Shown here: positions 58,653 to 64,000 of the stretch, one piece after another
Layout of the letters: each line of letters opens with the position of its first letter
Position numbering within the stretch: position 1 is the first letter of the stretch
DNA from: Lactuca virosa
Lineage: Eukaryota > Streptophyta > Magnoliopsida > Asterales > Asteraceae
DNA length: 64,000 bases
Assembly (NCBI GenBank): GCA_928212115.1
Contig: CAKMRJ010005523.1
Location: 142,758,402-142,822,401, forward strand
Direction of reading: 5' to 3'
The notes under the pieces: generated by a model
The model's database searches: none
Told to the model about the DNA's origin: nothing
Seen by the model: only the letters and a program-made list of their open reading frames with translations
Position numbers and translations under genes: made by a program

Positions 58653-60630
58653 TTCTCATTTAGGACCACTTTCTTTACCTCTTCCATCTTTCTATTAGTT
58701 AGAAGCTCCTTGAGAAATTTATCATATTTGGGCATTTGTGCAACCGCCTCTATGAATGGCATATTGATTTGAAGAGCCTTTATGTGTTCCAAAAACTTCT
58801 AGTAGTCAACTTCATTCTTTTTTTGTCTAGCTCGAGCTGGATATGGCAGTGGAGGCTGATATGGTTTCACAGGAGGGTTTCTTTTCTGTTCAGGTGGGGG
58901 ACTCGTCGAGTCCGTAAGGTTGACTCGGCAAGTCGGATCGGGATTTTGTTATTCTTCGGTTTCTTCTTCCTTCTCTTGTTCCAGCTTCGGATCCTCTTGC
59001 TGAATAGGGGCCAGAGGAGTTATAATCTTCCCACTCCTAGTCGTCACGATATTTATATGTGCACCTTTTGGATTACTTTCAGTATTACTAGGAAGTCCAC
59101 TCGGTCGTCTCTCGTTCACTTGTTGTGTAAGTTGGCCCAGCTGCTTTTCTATGTTGAGAATGGATGCTTGTTGATTTCTAAGCAGAGCTTGTTGATCTTT
59201 CATCATAATTTGGTGTTCTCTCAACATATTTTTTTGATCTTTTAATGCAGCATCGGTATCATTATGTCTTTTCTCGGATGCGGCTATGAATCTTGTAAGC
59301 ATATCTTCCAAATCCGGTTTCTTTTCCAGCACCGGCTCCTCCTTTTGATAAAAGCCTCTATCTTTTTGCTTGTACTTTTCCTCCTTCGCCTTTTTGTACT
59401 CATCATAGGGTATCCATTCTTTATTGGGTTTTCGCCAATTGTCATCGTATCTATCGCTACTTGAATAGCACGCTTGCACTTTCCGGTTCCCGTTCTCGTC
59501 AAGATCATAATCCTTAGTAAGGTGGGGTCCTCTACAGTTCTCACATCCCACTCTAATGGCATGGATGGATTGATCCATCTTAGTCATTCTTCGATCCGTG
59601 CTCTCCAATTTTACCATCATTGCCGCCATGTCATCATTAATAGAATTCACCGTCCCTCGAGTTAAGTCATTCCTTGGGTTATGGTATTCTCTAGAGTGTT
59701 TAGAGAATTCTTCTATTAGCTCTTTTATCACCGATGGTGGTTTCTTTGTGAGGGGTCCTTGCGAATCAAGGAGCTACCTAGTTGTTACATTTACTCCATC
59801 ATAGAAAATGGATACTTCTTGTTGACTATTTAGATCATGATGCGGGCAGATCCTTAATAAGCCCTTGTATCTCTCCCATGCTTCATAAAGTGACTCCCCA
59901 ACTTGTTGTTCAAAATTAGTTATGGCTTTCTTCAACTTGGCCATCTTTGAGGGAGGGAAAAATTGGTCAATGAATTCTGTTTTCATTTTGGCCCAAGTAG
60001 TGATAGATCCGGGAGGGTGTGATTTTAGCCAATCCTTTGCGGCTCCCTTGAATGTGACCGGTAGCATTCGAAGTAAAACAGTGTCGCGAGGTACATTAGG
60101 AACATTGAAGTAGTCGGCTACGTCGTTGACCTCTTCTAGATGCTTGTATGCGTCTTCGTGATCCTTCCCGTAGAATGGGATCTCCTTAAGTTGAGCAAGT
60201 ATGTGGCCTTTAAGTTCAAAGGTGACGGTTGCAGGAATTACGGGTTGCACAAGTCCCGGGCCGGTATCGTCACGTATCCTTTTCTTCCATTCTCCCATGG
60301 AAACTTCATCGATGTTAGCCATGGTGTTGTCTAGTTCTCCTTCTAGGTCGCTCCCTTCTTCGTATTCGGAATTGTACTCATACTCAAATTCAGATTCTTT
60401 GTGGAATTTATCATCTCCAAGATTTCCAAGGTTGCTTCCTTCGTTTTTTTGACTGCTAGACTCTCCTGCCTTGTTGTTTTTAGTCTTCCTAAAGACTGAT
60501 TTAAGGTCCTTGAAGGGTGATTTCTTTGGCGGGTTAGCGTCTTCGAGTACTTTGTCTTTTTTTTTTTCCTAAGAGCGGATTCTGGGTCTTTAAGTGGAGG
60601 AACCAAAGGTGTGTTGGATCCTCGAGTCAT
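58595..60630 (-). pseudogene. gag of element L (Athila-like), broken
   Basis: ATG at 60630 (MTRGSNTPLVPPLKDPESAL), then a frameshift in the T-rich run at about 60558-60570. The main frame then holds FKDLKSVFRKTKNN, MANIDEVSMGEWKKR, IPFYGKDHEDAYKHLEEV and AAKDWLKSHPPGSITTW, the standard retrotransposon Gag fold region. A TAG at 59774 interrupts it. After it the same frame continues (59731-58949) with IKELIEEFSKHS, a single CENCRGPHLTKDY zinc-binding remnant and a coiled, Gln-rich part (DQQALLRNQQAS). More stops follow at about 58946 and 58800. The last part, 58792-58595, has IKALQINMPFIEAVAQMPKY and NENCSA before the shift into the protease frame. Confidence 0.8.
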
Positions 60631-60886
60631 GTAATACCTGCAACCAAAGCAAGAAACACGCGTAAAAAGAACAAAAATAAAATAAAAACGAAACTGGTAA
60701 TCAGCTGTGGACTCGCCGAGTAGCTTCGACTACACTCGGCGAGTTCAAGGCAAAAACAGAAAAAATATTAACTAAAATTCTAAAATAGAAATAACTTTGT
60801 GCAAGATAAATCTCACACAAATGATCGATAAAACTAGAAATTAGTATAGATTTTTGAACCGTTCCCCGACAACGACACCAAAAACT
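60631..60886 (-). mobile_element. leader and PBS of element L
   Basis: The short region between the 5' LTR and gag on the minus strand. PBS at 60862-60880 (tRNA-Asp type). A palindrome pair at 60712-60745 lies about 115-170 nt downstream of the PBS, the same relative place as in copia H and I. Confidence 0.78.
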
Positions 60887-62285
60887 TGATGTGTGTAAAA
60901 CCAACTAGTTTTAATCCTACTGTTAAATATAAAATTGACACACAAAGGCAGTGGACCTATCAATTGTGGTGTAGCTAGATAAGTAGGGTGTCGAACTCAG
61001 GGAACGGAAATTAAACTAATAACTAATATTATCTAAGAACAAGTAATAAAAAGAAGAGTTTCCTCTAGTTTTACAAGACTAGAAACTTAATTAGACTAAC
61101 TAACACGCAATTTAACTAACTAACAGCTAAAACAAGTAAACACCACTAAATTCAATAGTTATGAAGACTTCTGTTTAGGTTCGAATCATTTGTTCTCATG
61201 GATGATTTTATGGTAAATGTATCAGATTAATTCTTCATTAGTTACCAATTAAAGTGATTAGATTCACATTCGCTATTACTAATCCTTAGAAAACAGATTA
61301 ATTCAAGCAATGGCCAATTGTCTAAATTAATGAATTTCCTAGTTTATTGATTCGGGTTAAGCAAGACTTGTAATAAGCTAATCAAATATGCTAATTCAAT
61401 TAACTCTCTTGTTGATGGTTCGTCACACAATCTCACACATTAACTTGTCTATCTTCTAGTTAATTCTAGTTTCACATTCGTTATTCCTAGACATACAACT
61501 ACGTGGTCACATAAGTCATATGAAATTAATAACTAAGAGATGTTCATGCAACTTAATTACTGATTTATTAACAGAGAATAGTTGTTATTAACATATGAGG
61601 TTCTTTAACAAGCTTAACAAAACGATATCACCAATTAAAATTAATCCTAACCATAAAATTAATCCATATTCACAAAATCATCTACCCTAAACAGAAGATA
61701 AAGGTTTTAGTTCATAATTGCAGTAAAAACAAACTCAAAAACGAATTCAACTAGTTCAAACATGATTCAATCAAAAGATTAACTAAGAATAAAATAGAAT
61801 TTTCCTTAATCCTCTTCAAAATTGAAGATAGGGTTGATTCCTCAACTTCTCACGGTCTAGCAGCACCTTCAATCGCAATTTTGCCTCCTAGGGTTTTCAG
61901 GAAGTCCCCCATCTCGATCTCAAAGTCCCTATTTATATTTTTCTGGAAACAGAGGCGACTCGTCGAGTCAAAGTCCCAAATTGCCGAGTTCCTCATTAAA
62001 AGTCCGTGTACGGCAAGGGTTTCTAGAGCTTCGTGAATCTTCGATCCGACTCGTCGAGTCAGTCGTTGACTCGCCGAGTCCTTCTTGTTTTTAGCATTTT
62101 TCTTCTTTGTTTCAACTCCCAAACTTCCAACTGCTTCTCCTGCTTCCTTCTGCTTCCGAGCATATCTTTTGGACTGAAAATACAATTCAAACACTATTAA
62201 GTACCTTTTGTCCATAATGTACAAATAATTAGTTAATAAATAAGAAAAATCTACATTAAATATATAGCTAAATATGCACATATCA
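60887..62285 (-). repeat. 5' LTR of element L
   Basis: 1399 bp. Minus-strand TATA-like TATAAATA at 61930-61937. Palindrome pairs at 61956-61988 and 62047-62078 lie upstream of it. In several pairs one LTR copy keeps the perfect palindrome and the other has a change (for example TCGTCGAGT here against TCGTCAAGT at 52622). Confidence 0.88.
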
Positions 62286-63459
62286 ACAAAGTACCCTAAT
62301 AGAGTGTGTAAGCTTGAGAAATCCATTTATGGATTGAAACAAGCATCTCGTTGATGGAATCATTGTTTCGATGAGAAAGTCAAAGAGTTTGGATTTTTGA
62401 GAAGCGAGGATGAGTCCTGTGTATATGTCAAGGCTAGTGGGAGTGTAGTTAGCTTTCTGGTGTTGTATGTGGATGACATACTTCTCATAGGAAATGACAT
62501 CCCAACCTTGTAGGAGGTTAAGTCCTGGCTTGGGAAGTGTTTCACTATGAAGGACCTCGGAGAAGCTGCCTATATTCTTGGGATAAGGATATTGAGAGAC
62601 AGAAGTAAGAGACTAATTGGACTTAGTCAAAGTACCTACTTGGAAAAGGTGTTGAAAAGATTCAGCATGATAGATTCCAAGAAAGGTGACTTACCGATCC
62701 AGAGCAATGTCAAACTGAGTAAAATTCAGAGTCCGAGTACAAAGGCTGAGATAGCTAAGATGAGTCGAATACCATATGCTTCCACGGTTGGATCGATCAT
62801 GTATGCTATGACTTGTACTCGCCATGATGTGGCCTTTGCTTTGAGCATGGTCAGCAAATATCAAGGGAATCCTAGTAAGGCTCATTGGACTGCGGTAGAG
62901 AACATTCTAAAGTACCTGCGGAGGACTAAGGACTGGGTACTTACCCTTGGTGGGAGTGATGACTTGAGAGTGGTGGGGTATAGTGACGCCAGCTTTCAGA
63001 CCGACAAAGTTAATTTCCGCTCTCAGTCAGGCTGGGTCTTTACCCTGAATGGAGGAGCAATAACTTGGAAAAGTTCCAAGCAGGAGACAGTAGTTGATTC
63101 AACGTGCGAATCAGAGTACATAGCAGCAAGCGAGGCAGCGAAGGAGGCAATATGGCTGAAGAACTTCATCGAAGACCTTGGAGTTGTACCAGCTATAAAG
63201 GAGCCTATGGATATTTTATGTGACAGCGAGAGTGCAGTTTTCCTTAGCCAAGGAACCAAGGGATCATGGCAGATTCAGGAATATCGACAGAAAATATCAC
63301 TTTATAAGTCATCGAATAGAAGAAGGACTCCTCGTAGCAAAGAGGGTATCGACAGAGGAGAACCCATCAGATCCCCTCACGAAGGGATTGAGTAGGGTTA
63401 ATCACTTACAACATGCGAGGTGCATTGGGCTGAAGGACGATATTAGTTTTAGTGATTAG
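62286..63459 (+). pseudogene. pol of copia I, second part: RT C-terminus and RNase H
   Basis: Continues the codons broken at 51460 (KYPNRVCKLEKSIYGLKQASR). The RT catalytic box LYVDDILLIGND is at about 62464-62500, with a stop at 62512. The frame at 62547-63395 (282 codons) is the well-kept RT thumb and RNase H: MKDLGEAAYILGIRI, YSDASFQTD, WKSSKQETVVDSTCESEYIA and AIWLKNFIEDLGV. A last frameshift near 63290 moves to the frame ending SDPLTKGLSRVNHLQHARCIG at 63459, the usual copia Pol C-terminus. Confidence 0.88.
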
Positions 63460-64000
63460 ATAGTTTTTGAAACTTGTAATAGTTGAAATGTAATTTACAT
63501 TTGATGATTAAATAAAAGGTGTTTTTTATTTATAAGTAATGTTACTATCTTGTGTCAATCATTTACTATTGTTTCACTTTGCATGTTTTGACTTCTAGAA
63601 TAATTAAATTATTCAAACTATCCACAGTCGATCATACTTTGGAAGTAGGTATTGAGGGAAGACTATCATGAATTTGGCTTATAGATTGTCTGAATTGTAT
63701 TAGACATAGCAAAGTTTGCTACAACATTCATGAGTGCTCATAAGGTCTGAGTATTGGATTAAACCCACGCTCACTTGTATCACTTCATGGAATTTATCTC
63801 GAGTGATCGTGAGACGATAATATCATATAAGTCTTCAAACCAATAGATATGAGTTGTTCACTATGAGTTGGTTGTACATTGATAATACGAAACCGCTTCA
63901 GTAACTTGATGCTATAAAACGTGTTGTTGTGTACAATTTGATGAGTAGTTAGTACAAGCATATGAGTCAAAGTTTATCTGTTCCTTTTAGTCCTTGGAGG
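63460..64000 (+). other. 3' untranslated region of copia I
   Basis: Colinear with 44340-44880 of element H (shared TTTCACTTTGCATGTTTTGA, GAGTGCTCATAAG and CTCCTTGGAGG-like blocks). No ORF. The PPT and 3' LTR are not reached. Confidence 0.75.

Larger units (their letters stand above)
51461..62285 (-). mobile_element. Athila-like gypsy element L, full length, RT-less
   Basis: 10.8-kb element. LTRs at 51461-52857 (3' LTR) and 60887-62285 (5' LTR) are about 1.4 kb and roughly 97% identical by eye. Ends TGATGTGTGT...CATATCA. TSD GCAAA (51456-51460) and ACAAA (62286-62290), one mismatch. PBS 60862-60880 on the minus strand reads TGGTGTCGTTGTCGGGGAA, the tRNA-Asp type used by Athila elements, with C-to-T changes. 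PPT near 52858-52873. Gene order on the minus strand is gag, protease-integrase fusion, then an env-position ORF. It interrupts the RT of copia I. Confidence 0.88.
31461..64000 (+). mobile_element. copia element I, host of the G/J/H/N and L insertions; 3' LTR beyond window
   Basis: Ordered parts: LTR start (31461-31522), LTR remainder (46576-47303), PBS (47305-47317), leader, gag (48786-49463), pol (49464-51460 and 62286-63459) and 3' untranslated region to the window end. The LTR start is recognised by alignment with the H LTR: GTGTCTAAGTCCATAACTAT against GTCTAAGCCCATAACTAT, then TTGGTATGTA. It interrupted K after the codons for KHLKVF. The 3' end of H (44340-45180) is colinear with 63500-64000, so the I 3' LTR probably begins roughly 350-400 bp past the window end. 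Confidence 0.82.

Overview
The window looks like repeat-rich nuclear DNA of a flowering plant. It holds one intact plant-type DJ-1 gene with eight exons, one nuclear tRNA-Arg gene, and a dense stack of LTR retrotransposons (Ty1/copia, Ty3/gypsy and an Athila-like element). The style of the LTRs reminds me of lettuce (Lactuca, Asteraceae), but that is recognition, not proof. No bacterial or organellar features were seen.

Layout. (1) 1-3286: end of gypsy element A (minus strand), inserted into the gag of copia element B (3287-~5590, minus). (2) ~5591-26963: decayed gypsy element D (plus), split by four insertions. These are the 12-kb non-autonomous gypsy E (8407-20450) in its gag, which itself carries solo LTR O1 (15547-18348) in its 3' LTR; solo LTR O2 (20741-23221), an inverted relative of O1; and copia solo LTR M (24221-25033). 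Most junctions have readable target-site duplications (TSDs), and the D reading frame resumes across them. (3) 27335-29974: the only host genes, DJ-1 (minus) and tRNA-Arg(UCU) (plus), divergent and 98 bp apart. (4) 30452-31460: copia pol fragment K. (5) 31461-64000: copia element I (plus), which runs off the window. Its 5' LTR holds gypsy LTRs G and J at one AGCAT target. J holds copia element H (34888-45963, TSD AATCC), and H's 5' LTR holds solo LTR N (35350-38558, TSD TCATA). The I reverse transcriptase is interrupted by Athila-like element L (51461-62285, minus).

How the parts work. Only DJ-1 and the tRNA look functional. All retroelement coding regions carry stops, frameshifts or deletions. 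E and H have lost pol and resemble gag-only parasites. L has lost its RT and RNase H in frame, leaving a 625-residue protease-integrase ORF. H and I share leader structure, so they belong to one copia lineage, and B is a relative.

Main unexplained signals. First, unrelated LTR families carry pairs of short palindromes whose start-to-start spacing is close to 21 bp (ACTCGNCGAGT, or GTACGCNNNGCGTAC). These arrays repeatedly lie just upstream of the TATA-like box, and again in the LTR leader or behind the primer binding site. Second, copia H, I and B leaders carry two hairpin classes with conserved loops and compensating stem changes. Third, gypsy elements share a 20-bp leader palindrome and a TAAGC/GCTTA hairpin in the LTR. 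All reading was by eye, without alignment or folding software.
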